This document shows, in pieces, positions 23,302 to 34,976 of a stretch of DNA of 64,000 nt. The position numbers and the translations under genes were made by a program. The stretch's first letter is position 1. Every line of letters begins with the position of its first letter. Origin of the DNA: Chrysemys picta bellii (lineage: Eukaryota; Chordata; Testudines; Emydidae); contig NC_088791.1 of NCBI RefSeq assembly GCF_011386835.1, positions 26,820,998 to 26,884,997 of the forward strand, given 5' to 3'. A model generated the notes under the pieces. The model saw only the letters and a list, made by a program, of their open reading frames with translations, had not been told where the DNA came from and ran no database searches.

Positions 23302-24232
23302 GGATTAATCACGCAATTAAAAAAATTAATCACAATTAATTGCGCTATTAATAATAGAATACCATTTATTTAAATATTTTTGGATGTTTTCTACATTTTC
23401 AAATATTTTGATTTCAATTACAACATAGAATACAAAGTGTACCTTTTTCACTTTATATTTATTTTTGATTACAAACATTTGCACCATAAAAATCAGAAGG
23501 AATAGTATATTTCAATTCACCTAATACAAGTACTGTAGTGCAATCTATTTATCATGAAATTTGAACTTACAAATGTAGAATTATGTAAAAAAAATAATTG
23601 CATTCAAAAATAAAACAATGTAAAACTTTAGATCCTACAAGTCCACTCAGTCCTACTTCAGCCAATTGCTCAAACAAGTTTGGTTACCATTTGCAGGAGA
23701 TAATGCTGCCCACTTCTTGTTTACAATGTCACCTGAAAGTGAGAACAGGAATTCACATGGCATTGTTGTAGCTAGTGTTGCAAGAGATTTACATGCCAAT
23801 GCGCTAAAGGTTCGTATGTCCCTTCATGCTTCAACCACCATTCCAGAGGACTTGCATCCATGCTGATGACGGGTTCTGCTCGATAACAATCCAAAGCAGT
23901 GAGGACCGATGCATGTTCATTTTCATCATCATGAGTCAGATGCCACCAACAGAAGGTTGATTTTCTTTTTTGGTGGGTCATGTTCTGTAGTTTCCGCATC
24001 TGAGTGTTGCTCTTTTAAGACTTCTGAAAGCATGCTCCACATCTCGTCCCTCTCAGATTTTGGAAGGCACTTCAGATTTTTAAACCTTGGGCTGAGTGCT
24101 GTAGCTATTTTTAGAAATCTCACATTGGTATCTTCTTTGCATTTTGTCAAATCTGCTGTGAAAGAGTTCTTAAAACAAACAACATGCGGGGTCATCATCC
24201 GAGACTGCTTTAGCATGAAATATATAATTATC
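23302..24232 (-). mobile_element. hAT transposon remnant, copy A
   Basis: The stretch begins with attaatcacgcaatt-type terminal sequence. It is collinear with the left arm of the hAT element at 49753-51457. The minus strand encodes the same transposase pieces: KIATALSPRFKNLKCLPKSERDEM and EQHSDAETTEHDPPKKKINL at 24216-23929, then a frameshifted HASVLTALDCYRAEPVISMD and WWLKHE at 23930-23790. Only the C-terminal half of the transposase is present. It directly abuts the truncated DIRS-A at about 23290-23302. No target duplication was found. Confidence 0.75.
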
Positions 24233-24287
24233 TTACTCTATCTTCTTGCCACAATTCTAAAGACCACACCATGTGTATCAACATGGA

Positions 24288-24355
24288 GTGAAATCTTGGC
24301 TTCACCGGAGTCAATGGGAGTTTTGCCATTGAATTCAACGGGGTCAGGATTTCAC
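24288..24355. repeat. Imperfect palindrome with tcaatgg core
   Basis: 30-base arms at 24288-24317 and 24326-24355 begin gtgaaatc and end tcaatgg. They pair at about 21 of 30 positions, and most of the differences are transitions. It looks like an old short fold-back repeat. Confidence 0.5.
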
Positions 24356-24359
24356 CGAT

Positions 24360-25590
24360 AATATAAGTGAAATCTCAACATGAAATGTGAAAGTTCCCAG
24401 GCAATACAGTAATAGGCACATTGTAATAATTTATAGATGTAGATGCATAGAAATATTTCTAGTTTGATGGAACAAATCCTGCTATTCATCATCAGTATAG
24501 TTAAGTCTAAATCAATCCTCCACACTTCCATCACCTTGCCCATTCTTATTCTGCTGATTCAGCAGTCAGTTTTATATCACCGACAGATGTCTTTCAAAAG
24601 GGCACAGAGAGGAATCGGTTTTTAAGGATAGTTGTTTTGTCTAATGGGTCCTTAGCAAAGATGACAACTGCATATCTCTCAAATGTACCTCATTTAGAGG
24701 GACATCACTCATTGTAGTCCCAAAATTACCTACATCTCACAAATTTGAATTTGTTCCCACTTTTATGGTTGAAAATTATTTACATCAAATAGTCACAAAG
24801 CTGATGTTCTGGAGTTATTTACACTAGAGGAAGGAGCATTTTAAGTTTCCTGCATAATTAATTTGTGTCCCTTATTTTGGGTCTCTGTCATACATCGTGC
24901 CCCACATTTGAGCTTTAGCAGCTTGAGAAGTATAGCGAGAATGGAAATATTGAAGAGACGGGCACCAAAGAATGAATGTTCTGTTTAGCACTGTACAAGA
25001 GATTTCAATTGTCTCTTGACATATGTATTCCTTAGTGCAAGTGAATGTGTATTTTCCCAGTTGCAAACTACAATAATACTTCTATTTAGTCCTGTGGTTG
25101 GAACACTGCATAACAGGACATTTGTCAAGGTTTTTGACCCTGACTCGTATATCAGCAGACATTTGCCAAATATGGACCATGAACTGTATTATTTATTCAA
25201 AATTTCAGGCTAAGTGATTCCCGCCAGATTTCTGCTCAAATGTTCAGAGTCTCAAGTATGGTTGGAGCGAGTAAAAATGATGGAAGAAGGAACTGCAATT
25301 GTGCTATGTTAAACAATAAGCCCTTTGGGCAGTAACTAGAGGTCTTGTTCTGTACAGGACCTATCCCAATTAAGTTCCTGACCTGGTTGTGGTCTCTAAG
25401 AACTTTTCTAAAACACTTATGGGTATACTGAAAAAAATAATTGTTATAATAATATAGTCATTTTCAGAAACATCTTTTCCAGTTCCAAAATTTCATTCAT
25501 TTTTTAAGTTCAGCAATAGTGTAATTCTAAAAAGGATGTTATGAAATGTAAGAAAAAAAATCAAGCAACTAATATCACATTTGCTGCCAT
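24360..25590. other. Unassigned AT-rich non-coding stretch
   Basis: No supported gene, RNA or repeat family. The opposing short frames at 24352-24625 have no motif. Confidence 0.4.
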
Positions 25591-25599
25591 CATATTGTT

Positions 25600-26558
25600 C
25601 ACTCTGCTGGTGTGTTCGATCTCTTCCCTCCACCCAGTGTCTGTCTTGTCCACTTAGACCAGAGGTGGGCAAACTACGGCCCGCGGGCCACATCTGGCCC
25701 GCAGGACCCTCCTGCCCGGCCCCTGACCTCCTGCCCCGGGAGGCTAGCCCCTGGCCACTCCCCTGCTGTTCCCCCTCCCCCGCAGCCTCAGCTCGCCCTG
25801 CCGCCAGTGCAATGCTCTGGGGTGTGGGGTTGCGAGCTCCTGGGGCAGTGCGACTGCAGAGCCTGGCCTGACCCGGTGCTCTGTGCTGCACAGTGGCGTG
25901 GCTGGCTCCAGCCGGGCGCCTGTCCTGGTATTCTGAATGTTAAGATTGTACAGCGCCGCCAGCCATCAGTGCTCCGGGGTATGGGGGGGAGGGAGTGGAT
26001 AGAGGACAGGTGAGTTTGGGGTGGTGGTCAGGGGTGTGGATAGAGGTCAGGGTGGTCAGAGGGCAGGGAATCGGGGGTTGAATGGGAGCAGGGGCTCCGG
26101 GGGTCAGTCAGGAAGGAGGGGGGTTGGATGGGGAGGAGGGGGCAGCCAGGGGTGAGGGAGTTCCAGGGCGATCAGGGGACAGGGAGCGCGGGGGGTGTGG
26201 ATGGGGCAGGGGTCCTGGGGGGGCAGTCAGGGGACAGGGAGGAGCTGTCAGGGAATGGGGGGGGGGTTGGATGGGGCAGGAATCCCGGGGCGGACCATCA
26301 GGGCGCAAAAAGCAGAGGGGGATAGGGGGTGGGGGCCAGGCCATGCCTGGCTGGTTGGGGAAGCACAGGCTCCCCTAACCGGCTCTCCATACAATTTCCA
26401 AAACCTGATGCGGCCCTCAAGCCAAAAAGTTTGCCCGCCCCTGACTTAGACTGTATGTTCTTTGGGCAGGAACCGCCTACTCTGTGCATATACACTGTCT
26501 GGCACAACGGGGGCCCCATTCTTGGTTAGACCTTCAGCACTATCATAATAAACATAAT
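25600..26558 (+). mobile_element. L2/CR1-like LINE 3' tail, split by a MITE
   Basis: The left part (about 25600-25659) ends ctgtcttgtccacttagac. The right part resumes at 26452 with tgtatgttctttgggcagg, followed by ctggcacaacgggg and an ATAAT-rich end. Joined, these match the order seen at 9155-9290. Copies at three sites in the window support the repeat assignment. Confidence 0.55.
25660..26443. mobile_element. GC-rich hAT-type MITE
   Basis: A 784-base element starts cagaggtgggcaaac and ends gtttgcccgcccctg, a clear terminal inverted repeat. Perfect 8-bp target duplications, acttagac, lie at 25652-25659 and 26444-26451. The interior is very GC-rich, with a C-rich left half and a G-rich right half built of short ggggcagg/ggatgggg-type units. 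The long frames on both strands here are composition artefacts. It sits inside an L2/CR1-like tail. Confidence 0.92.
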
Positions 26559-27533
26559 TAATAATCATAGAATTATAGGACTGGAAGGGACCTTAATAAG
26601 TCATCTAGTCCAATCCCCTACACTCATGGCAGGACTAAGTATTATCTAGACCATTCCTGACAGGTGTTTGTCCAACCTGCTCTTAAAAATCTCCAATGAT
26701 GGAGATTCTACAACTTCCCTAGGTAATTTATTCCTGTGCTTAACCACCCTGACATTAGGAAATTTTTCCAATGTCCAACTGAAACATCTCTTGCTGCAGT
26801 GTAAGCCCATTGCTTCTTGTCCTATCCTCAGAGGTTAAGAAGAACAATTCTTCTCCCTCCTCCTTGTAACAACCTTTTACATACTTGAAAACTGTTATGA
26901 TCCTTTCAGTCTTCTCTTTTCCAGACTAAACAAACCCAATTTTTTCCAATCTTCCATTGTAGGTCATGTTTTGTAGACCTTTAATCATTTTTGTTCTCTT
27001 CTCTGGACTTTCTCCAATTTGTCCACATCTTTCCTGAAATGTGGCGCCCAGAACTTGGCGCAATACTCCAGAAGAGGCCTAATCAGCATAGAGTAGAGTG
27101 GAAAAATTACTTCTTGTGTCTTCCTTACAACACTCCTGCTAATACATCCCAGAATGATGTTTGCTTTTTTTGGAACAGTGTTACACTGTTGACTCATATT
27201 TGTGAGTCCACTATGACCCCCAGATCCGCAGTACTCCTTCCTAGGCAGTCGTTTCCCATTTTATATGTGTGCAACTAACTGTTCCTTCCTAAATGGAGTA
27301 CTTTGCATTTGTCCTTATTGAATTTCATCCTATTTACTTTAGACCATTTCTCCAGTTTGTCCAGATAATTTTGAATTTTAATCCTATCCTCCAAAGCATT
27401 TGCAACCCCTCCCAGCTTGGTATCGTCCGCAAACTTTCTAAGTGTACTCTCTATGCCATTATCTAAATCATTGAAGATATTGAACAGAACTGGCCCCAGA
27501 ACTGATCCCTGCGGGACCCCACTCCTTATGCAT
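26559..27533 (-). mobile_element. CR1 LINE, 5'-truncated copy
   Basis: The minus strand reads [28 protein letters not shown] (intact catalytic Asp pair) and [13 protein letters not shown] at 27535-27275. It then reads a C-terminal part with SQQCNTVPKKANIILGCISR, FPLYSMLIRPLLEYC and LEKVQRREQK (27197-26985). The 3' UTR ends in the CR1-type ...attctatgatt end at about 26559. The copy starts within the RT, so it is 5'-truncated. The octamer aacataat occurs at 26551-26558 and 27534-27541 and may be the target duplication. Confidence 0.85.
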
Positions 27534-27751
27534 AACATAATAAGTAGCTGCAGGTAAACCCCGATGCCTCTATACTTGAACTGTTGTGCAATTTGAGACT
27601 CTGAATTTAATGCAACCGCATGACAAGAAAAATATTGGATTTGGCTCAATTTGCTGTCACATTAGAAAGATCAATATATTTACATACATTGGCCAATGTT
27701 AAAGGAAACCAAAGGTCCAAAAAGGCCCAGAAGACTGGTACAACACATGTA

Positions 27752-28023
27752 CAGTAGAACCTCAGAGTTATGAACTGACAAGTCAACCATACACCTCATT
27801 TGGTACACAATCAAGTAGCAGCAGAGACCAAAAAAAGCCAACAGTACAGTACTGTATTAAATGTAAACTACTAAAAAAATAAAGTGAAAGTAGCATTTTT
27901 CTTCTCCATAGTAAAGTTTCAAAGCTGTATTAAGTCAATGTTTAATTGTAAACTTTTCAAAGAACAACCATAATGTTTTGTTCAGAGCTATGAACATTTC
28001 AGAGTTAGGAACAACCTTCCATT
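27752..28023. mobile_element. Tigger/mariner-like MITE, one end missing
   Basis: The left end cagtagaacctcagagttat and an inner right-hand copy, catttcagagttaggaac, are related words typical of a Tigger-type family. Between them is AT-rich non-coding sequence. The outermost right terminus is absent, so the copy is truncated near 28023. Superfamily assignment is by resemblance only. Confidence 0.5.
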
Positions 28024-28029
28024 TTTAAT

Positions 28030-29240
28030 ATTGTTTGGTGTATTAGCTTTATTAAAGGCTTTGGGGATAGCATACGGTGGGTAGTAGCCCACAACTCTGC
28101 CAAATGACACATGGAAAAGAAAAAAGGGAGAGTTGGATTTTTGTTTGTCCCGTACTCTCAGGATGGTCTGAAAGGTATACCCAGCTCCTGCATCTACTTC
28201 AGGAGCTGATCTGCCTTGTAAGCACATTTGCCCAATCCATTGAACAAACAGTGTCAGGCTGGCATTAGATGCATTCCTCTTTTATCATACAACAATTTGA
28301 GAATGTTCTTTAATAATTTGTACGTTGAACATCCTGGCAAGAAAGCTCCCCTACTCCCCTATAGATGGCCAGATTCACATTTCAGATGTCTATATAGCTC
28401 TAATAAATCCATCCACCATAGTATCTATGCACCAACAAAATTATGTAGAGCAGTATATGGTCTAGAGGTCTTTGCTTTCCACCATCCCTTGTATTCTGTT
28501 CACGTGTGCACATGGAGTTTTCTTTTGACTAGAAATAGCAGGAATAATCATGTAACTGTGGCTGGGACACACTTCTATTTTAGGAACTTTTTTTTAAAAT
28601 GCTTCTTACATTTTATTCGGAACATGTGAAGGATTCGGAGTCATCCTGATTACTGGTGAAAGGGGATTTCACAGGTTGGATTTGCCACGAATAAAATCTT
28701 ACCCATCATCTTTGAGAGCTTCAAACTGGGCTTTGCTTATGGCAGCGTTACTGATATGGTAGATTGTGGAGAAGAGTCAGGGCCCAGCCCTTCGAGGACT
28801 TTGTAGGATCTTAAAGCTTATCTGGAATTGGACTGGAAGACAACATAGCTTGCAGAGCTGTGATGTGCTCCTGTTGGTATGTATTACACAGCAGGTGATC
28901 CAGTTTGTGTTCAGCCAGCTAAAATTTACTAGTGTCCCCTGCTTTCACTCCCAGGAATAGATGCTGGAACTCTCAAAATCCCATACTGCACATTCTTGGT
29001 CAAATTCCTAGTGCAATTAAAAAAAAATTAGCAGTTAGCCTAGCATCTGATTCTGAAAAATGAAAGGGAATTTAGAGTTTATTACAAACTACAGTTACCC
29101 TATCATACACAATTTTTGGTTAACAAAAAAAATTCAAGTTTTTCAAGTACTGATGTTTTGAAAATTAAGTGTTGGAGTTTCTCAGCAAGTGTGACAAAGA
29201 CTTTATGGTATGATAACGTATGTTCAACTTTTTAACTCTT
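28030..29240. other. Unassigned stretch, possible old repeat at 28740-28930
   Basis: No supported gene. About 28740-28930 contains phrases (ttcgaggactttgtagg, gaattggactggaag, tgatgtgctc) similar in order to part of 33880-34490 and may be a diverged copy of the same interspersed repeat. The rest is unassigned. Confidence 0.35.
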
Positions 29241-29256
29241 TCAGACTGCAATGTTT

Positions 29257-29435
29257 CAGAGTAGCAGCCGTGTTAGTCTGTATCCGCAAAAAGAAGAACA
29301 GGAGTACTTGTGGCACCTTAGAGACTAACAAATTTATTAGAGCATAAGCTTTCGTGGACTACAGCCCACTTCTTCGGATGCATATAGCTATATGCATCCG
29401 AAGAAGTGGGCTGTAGTCCACGAAAGCTTATGCTC
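29257..29435. mobile_element. Penelope-like element tail with internal palindrome
   Basis: A 179-base insertion is flanked by a perfect 16-bp duplication (tcagactgcaatgttt at 29241-29256 and 29436-29451). Its left part (gtagcagccgtgttagtctg... gcataagctttcgtgg... cttcttcggatgcat) is the same sequence as the tail of the Penelope-like element at 37331-37460. The last 94 bases are a perfect palindrome with 47-base arms at 29341-29387 and 29388-29434, so the tail is present in both orientations, head to head. Penelope elements are known for inverted or tandem partial copies. The lack of mismatches in palindrome and duplication points to a recent insertion. Confidence 0.9.
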
Positions 29436-29451
29436 TCAGACTGCAATGTTT

Positions 29452-32400
29452 TCTCTGCTAAGAATAGCATGCAACAGGTACATCATGTTACTTGCTGAAT
29501 CTTTATCTTCCATACACGTTACTGCAGAAGAACCCATGCTGCACCACTGTATAGCATGTACCCTGGCTTTAGAGTGTACTTACAAGTATACTTCAAACTC
29601 GATTGCTTTGCTTCCATAACACACTATGCTAAAATATTTCCACTGAGAACTGCACAAGAATTTGCACTCAAGAAACTCTGGCTGAGCTCAAAAGAACTAT
29701 AGGAATATTTAAATAAATAAAAAGCTCCTTGAAAGCTGGCAAGTGGAAAAGCCCTGCCAGTATTGGCATCTAGTATGTAAATGAGAGTTTTATCAGTCAT
29801 ACATTTTAAAATTTGATTTTTTTAAAAGCTTGATAAAGAGGAGGTTTTAAGGTTAACATTTACAAGTCGGTCTCAAGATTAATTCTGTGCTGATAAATTT
29901 GGGGTTTTTCCTATCATAATCCCTATATATGTGAGTTGAACATCTAATCTATATATGATTCACAGATAAGCACACACCAGTTTGATTTTAAACATGCACT
30001 TATGTTTATTATATTTTGCTGCTCCACTCTCTTAAAATGGTGGCTTTAGGAAAAGCTGCTTTGGCAGGCAATTGCAAAGATTCCTGCGGAGAGGACGTGA
30101 AAAGACTGGGCATACAAACAAGGGCTGCTGCCATGTTCAAAGCACAGGGGATAGTTCATAGAGCAAAATGTAGTCCTAAGTAAATGGGTTTCAGGCAATT
30201 TCAGTGTTAAGATAACATCATTAAGAGTAGAACAGATTGTGCTCAAACCCTGCTGTTTATAATTAACACATTGCTTCCAAATACTCCAGGGTCCCTGGTA
30301 AATAGTCCTCTGCTCAGATCCACCCAGACCAATCAGAATATTTTCATCAGATTGCATGCTGGGCCAGCACCTGTTTGGACAAATCCAGTAGAGCCAAAAC
30401 GCTCCTCTGCCTGGCCAGCTAAGTAGATAGAGGAACACAGCTTGCTTTAGTCATTGTCACAGTGTCCATATGGCTGTGAGGATTGTTTTCACAAGAAATC
30501 GTACAAGTACTTTATTATGTCGAAGTTCACGGTCCTGTAAACAAAAACATACAGTATTTTAGAACAATAAACCCTAGAGTGCTCAGACGATAATCTGTTT
30601 GGTGACAATGCACACAAGACACTCTTTGCAACAGATAGCAACCAATTCCTCAGAGAGAAATAAAATAAGACATTCAATTACAGAATATAAATTATATAAA
30701 GACACCATTATTTATAGTATTAGTCTTTTGATTGTTTAAACTTTAGAAGAATTTAATACATCAATAAAGTAATCCCTTACCAAGGATTTAAAGATTGAAA
30801 GTAAGAATCTTTAGGCTGTAAAAACAAACTTAGATCTAAGTTGACAGCAATTTATTTCTTTAGCCTGGTAAACACGATACACTAGTTGGAGATGCAGAGC
30901 GGCAATCTTTTAAGCTATTAAACATTTTGTTCCTCTTCCAAACCACCTGTTTTAGCATTATGTACTGCATAACTCCTTCATCTGTACTCATTTGCAGTCT
31001 GCGTTCTTTCAGTCTTGACACTAGTTGACCCATGTTCATAGCTAAATTTGAAAAATCCAAGAATGCTACTCAATAGGATAGAAGATTTTAATGTATACTT
31101 TTGTACTTTGATGGCAGGCAGAATGAAATCGCAGTGGAATAAAACATGTAATTAATTTTTTTCTCCAAGCTCATTCTGCTGTACAATCTAACATTCAGAT
31201 TTTGGGGGTTACTATTTGAATAAATGACCAAAATTACTGGATATAATGACAAGTATAAAATTAAAAAAGTATTCAGTGCTGCAAAAATAGCTGATCACAA
31301 TGCAAAGTAAAGATTAGCTAATTGGATGTCTTATTTGTCAGGCCACTCATTTCATATTCTTGGCTCACACATCACTTTGCAATCCACATTTAAAAAAGTT
31401 TCTACAAAGTATTGTATTGGGCACAGAAAATCCAGAAATTCCTGAGATATATAATCATACATCTTCTGAAGTCTACTTATTAAAACCATTACAAAGCTAA
31501 ATGAAGTGAACTATGGCAATATCATATTCTGTAATGTCACAGAGTTACAAGTAAGTACCTTACTTATAAGGCTTTCTACAGTAACACTCACTCACTCTGA
31601 CAAATGTTAACCTTATCAGTTACTAAATGAAAAACTACTGTAATCATTGTGTCATCATGATTAGTACCAGTAGTGACCGTATGACAAGACCTGCCACATT
31701 CAACACACACAAACACACACAAAAGCTTCCTTTTACAGTTGCAAAGGAAGAGATGGATAAACCTGCTTCTTAAATTTGGAGGTATCTGAACAATAGTTTA
31801 AAACTTCTAACAACATATGTGCCCCTTGCAGTCAAACTACAACAACTGAAAAAATGTAATAGAACGAGGCAAACAAAGGAGTTTGTCTGCAGAGGGTACG
31901 AAGACCCGCTGAAATATTTTAGAACAATGTGATAAATGGAACTCTGCGGTAGAGAAGAAAATGACTGCACACAAGTAGTGCTGACCAGGTAGGAATTCTA
32001 CAGGGAGGAGAAGTGTGACTTTGTGCATCTCCCCAAAGGTAACTTTGCAAAGTTTAATTTTTGCTTCAAAAACAAAGGGAAATTAATTTGATTTTTCCTT
32101 GTAGAAGTCCAAACAGAAAAACTGAAGGGCTTGAATGAAAGAGAAGTTATTAGTCTCTATCCTTTCAATACATCAGGCTTGCATTAGAAAATATGCTGGG
32201 TAATGGAGATGAGAAACCAGATGACTCCCACAACTGGGACTTTATTTACTAGCAATTTGTTTTAGCACTATCACATCAAGGCATGAAAAATCAGTAGCCT
32301 GCTTGCTTGAGACCCACGGTGGCTGAGGTGGTGAATAAGCTCCTTTTCTTCTGCTGCTGATAGGATGACTTTTCCCACAAGAGGGAGAAGCAAGCAGCCA

Positions 32401-32690
32401 GAGGAGAAACTAAAGGCAGGTGCACCCTTTCACAGTAGCATGATCTGCTGCAGTTTGCAAATGAATCTTACTAGATCACAGAGATAAATTTCACCCTGCA
32501 GCTGGCAGCATGGAGTATAGGCGGAAAAATCTCTTACGTGTAGGATTACAGCACCAACCAATTTCTTTTGTAACTACGGCCTGTCACTCTTAGAAAAACA
32601 TGACGGACAGTGGGATGGAAAGGGGATAGAAATAATGGAAATGAGATAAAGAAGCAGACAAGGAAAGGAAATGAGAAAGAGGTCAGAAGA
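29452..32690. other. Unassigned AT-rich stretch
   Basis: No gene, RNA or repeat family could be supported over 3.2 kb. A short CA run lies at about 31705-31722. It is among the largest stretches in the window without a recognisable transposon and so the likeliest place for unique host sequence. Confidence 0.4.
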
Positions 32691-32696
32691 AATAAT

Positions 32697-33634
32697 AGAG
32701 ATTTTCAGATTCCAAGGCCAGAAGGGGTCATTGTAATCATCTAAAACTTCATCAAAATAATTCCGAGAGCATATCATTAAGAAAAATATTCAAATTTGTT
32801 TTAAAAATTGTCAGTGATGGAGATTCCACCATGACTCTTGATAAATTGTTCCAATGGTTAGTTACTCTCACTGTTAAAAATGTACACCTTATTTCCAGTC
32901 TGAATTTGTCTGGCTTCAACTTCCAGCCATTGGAATATGTTATATCTCGCTGCTAGATTGAAGAGCCCATTAATAAATATTTGTTCTATATGTAGATACC
33001 TATAGACGTTACTCAAGTCACCACTTAACATTCTCTTTTGGTAAGCTAACTAGACTGAATTCTTTTAGTCTATCATTATGTTTTCTAATCCTTTAATAAT
33101 CCTCATGGCTCTTCTTTGAACCCTCTCCAATTTATCAACATCTTTCTTGGACTGTGGGCACCAGAACTGGACACAGGATTCCAGCAGCGGTCACATTAGT
33201 ACCAAATATGGAGATAAAATAACCTCTCCACTCCTACTTGAGATTCCTCTGTTTATGGATCCAAGGATCACATTAGCCCTTTTGGCCCCAGTGTTACAAT
33301 GGGAGCTCCTGTTCAGCCGATTATCCACCCCCCAACCCCCAAATCTCTTTCAGAGTCACTGCTTCCTAGGATAGAGTCTGCTATCCTGTAAGTAGGGCCT
33401 ACATACTTTTGTTCACAGATGTATATACTTAGCCATATTAAAATGCATATTGTTTGCTTGTGAGCAGCTTACCAAGTGATCCAGATCACCTGAATTGTGA
33501 ACTGTCCTCTTCATTATTTACCACTCCCCCAATTTTTGTCATCTGCAAGCTATCATTGATGATTTTACATTTTCTTCCAGGTCATTAATAAAAATATTAA
33601 ATAGTGTAGGGCCAAGAACCAATCCCTGCAGGGA
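32697..33634 (-). mobile_element. CR1 LINE, older 5'-truncated copy
   Basis: On the plus strand the order is ggccagaaggggtcattg, then gtcagtgatggagattccacc, then the complement of coding blocks of a CR1 C-terminus, ending near 33634 in a region complementary to an RT segment (FNIFINDLEENV-like, at about 33610-33570). The copy has many stops and indels and is more diverged than the one at 26559-27533. It appears to be another CR1 lineage. A 54-base inverted duplication starts exactly at its 5' edge. Confidence 0.7.
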
Positions 33635-33688
33635 TACTATTGTAACTCACTGTGCCCAGGAGTTAAGCCACATGAATGATGTCTGTAA
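33635..33688. repeat. 54-bp inverted duplication of 34266-34319
   Basis: 33635-33688 is the reverse complement of 34266-34319 at 53 of 54 positions (45 consecutive matches). The partner lies inside an old repeat about 580 bases away. The surrounding sequence is far more diverged, so the duplication is local and later. Confidence 0.85.
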
Positions 33689-33879
33689 CACCCACTCAAC
33701 GATAATTCCCTGTTTAAAGTTACATTTTCCGACCTATCAATTATTATCTAGGTATGTTCCATCACTGTAGTATCTCAGCATGTCTAACTATTTGGAAACA
33801 GACATAACAATCTCTCCTCTTCTTTCATCACAAAAATAGCTTGAATAGAGTTGTGTGTGCGCAGGTGCACGCAGGTCCT

Positions 33880-34490
33880 ACTGTGAGAGAACTGAGCAAA
33901 CAAGTTATATTTTGCGTTGAGTTCTGAAAGTGGTGAAGACTGTGACAACTGCTCTCTTCCAGGAGTGAGTTCCACAGTGTAGGTCCTGCTCCTGTGCTCT
34001 GAGCCTCCCTATGCTGCTGGGCAGTGTTATGGTTACAGTGGAACGTAGGTTTGGTGGGAGGTCACATTGCAAAGGGAGAGCTAATCTCTCAGGTGGCTTG
34101 GTTCAATCCAATGGAGCACTTCGAATATCAGGACAGAGTCCTTGAACTAGATTCTTTTCATTGCAGATCCAGTACAAGCAGCAGAGCACCAGGGTGGATG
34201 TGTTCACAGCAAGCTGTGTTGCAGATGAGCTGCTGTATTTTTTTTTTTTTACTAGTGGGAGTTTTTTACAGACCTCATTCATGTGGCTTAACTCCTGGGC
34301 ACAGTGAGTTACAATAGTAAAGCCTGGAGGGCAGGACTGTGTGGATCACACTCTGGCCAGGCCCTGCATCAGATAGGATGAGGCCCCGTTGCATATGGAA
34401 CTAGGTGTTTTTTGCTGACAAGACTATTTGGGCATCCAATAACATGAAGGAGTCCAAATGAACCCAAGGCTATGGGTCACAATCTAAAGG
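33880..34490 (+). mobile_element. Old interspersed repeat, class uncertain
   Basis: The stretch has gaactagattcttttcattg, ggatgtgttcacagcaagc, then ctcctgggcacagtgagttacaatag and tggatcacactctggcc in order. It resembles a family also glimpsed at 28740-28930. It is non-coding and contains a run of T at about 34239-34250. I think it is an old LINE tail or SINE-like repeat but cannot name it. Confidence 0.3.
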
Positions 34491-34976
34491 CAGGTTCCCT
34501 CAACCACTGGATGTGTCAGAGGCGGACAGTTCTTTGAAGTGCTTCCTTTTCTCCTGCCAGCATCGTATATCTTGCCTGGGTTCAGCTTTGGCTAGCTGCT
34601 CCTCATCCAAGAGCTGATTCTGTATTTCATTAGACACAGAGCAAAGGTGGAGGACAGAGGTATTTATATTTGATGCAAAGGAGATGTAGGGATGATCGTT
34701 ATCTAAGTACTGCATACACTTCTTCCTGGGCTGTTTCATCAACTCTAACTGCTTTGTACAGCTAGCGACTAGCATGGAGAGAGCCTGAAGCTTGTCAGAG
34801 ACCACAGGTAAATGAGGGCTCCAGAGAAACAGGTTTTTTTTTTTTTGCTGGCTTGATTTAGTTTATAAAAACTGGAGATCACACGAGAGAGAATACATAA
34901 GAATTCTCATACTCTATGTTGGTTTTTATATAGTGTTGGCAACAAATTTTGTGTTAAGCTAGGGTTGGGCTACCAT

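Noticed and set aside
25493..26529. Long overlapping frames on both strands in a GC-rich block
   Set aside because: They fall within a hAT-type MITE with perfect 8-bp duplications and strand-biased C/G composition; open frames are expected from stop-poor GC-rich sequence.
29257..29435. Palindrome considered as a transcription terminator or a CRISPR-like repeat
   Set aside because: The left part matches the Penelope tail at 37331 and a 16-bp duplication flanks the whole; a mobile-element origin explains it fully.
34500..34805. A 101-residue minus-strand frame rich in Lys and Gln
   Set aside because: No recognisable domain, no splice or promoter context, and it borders an old repeat. A host exon cannot be excluded but is not supported.
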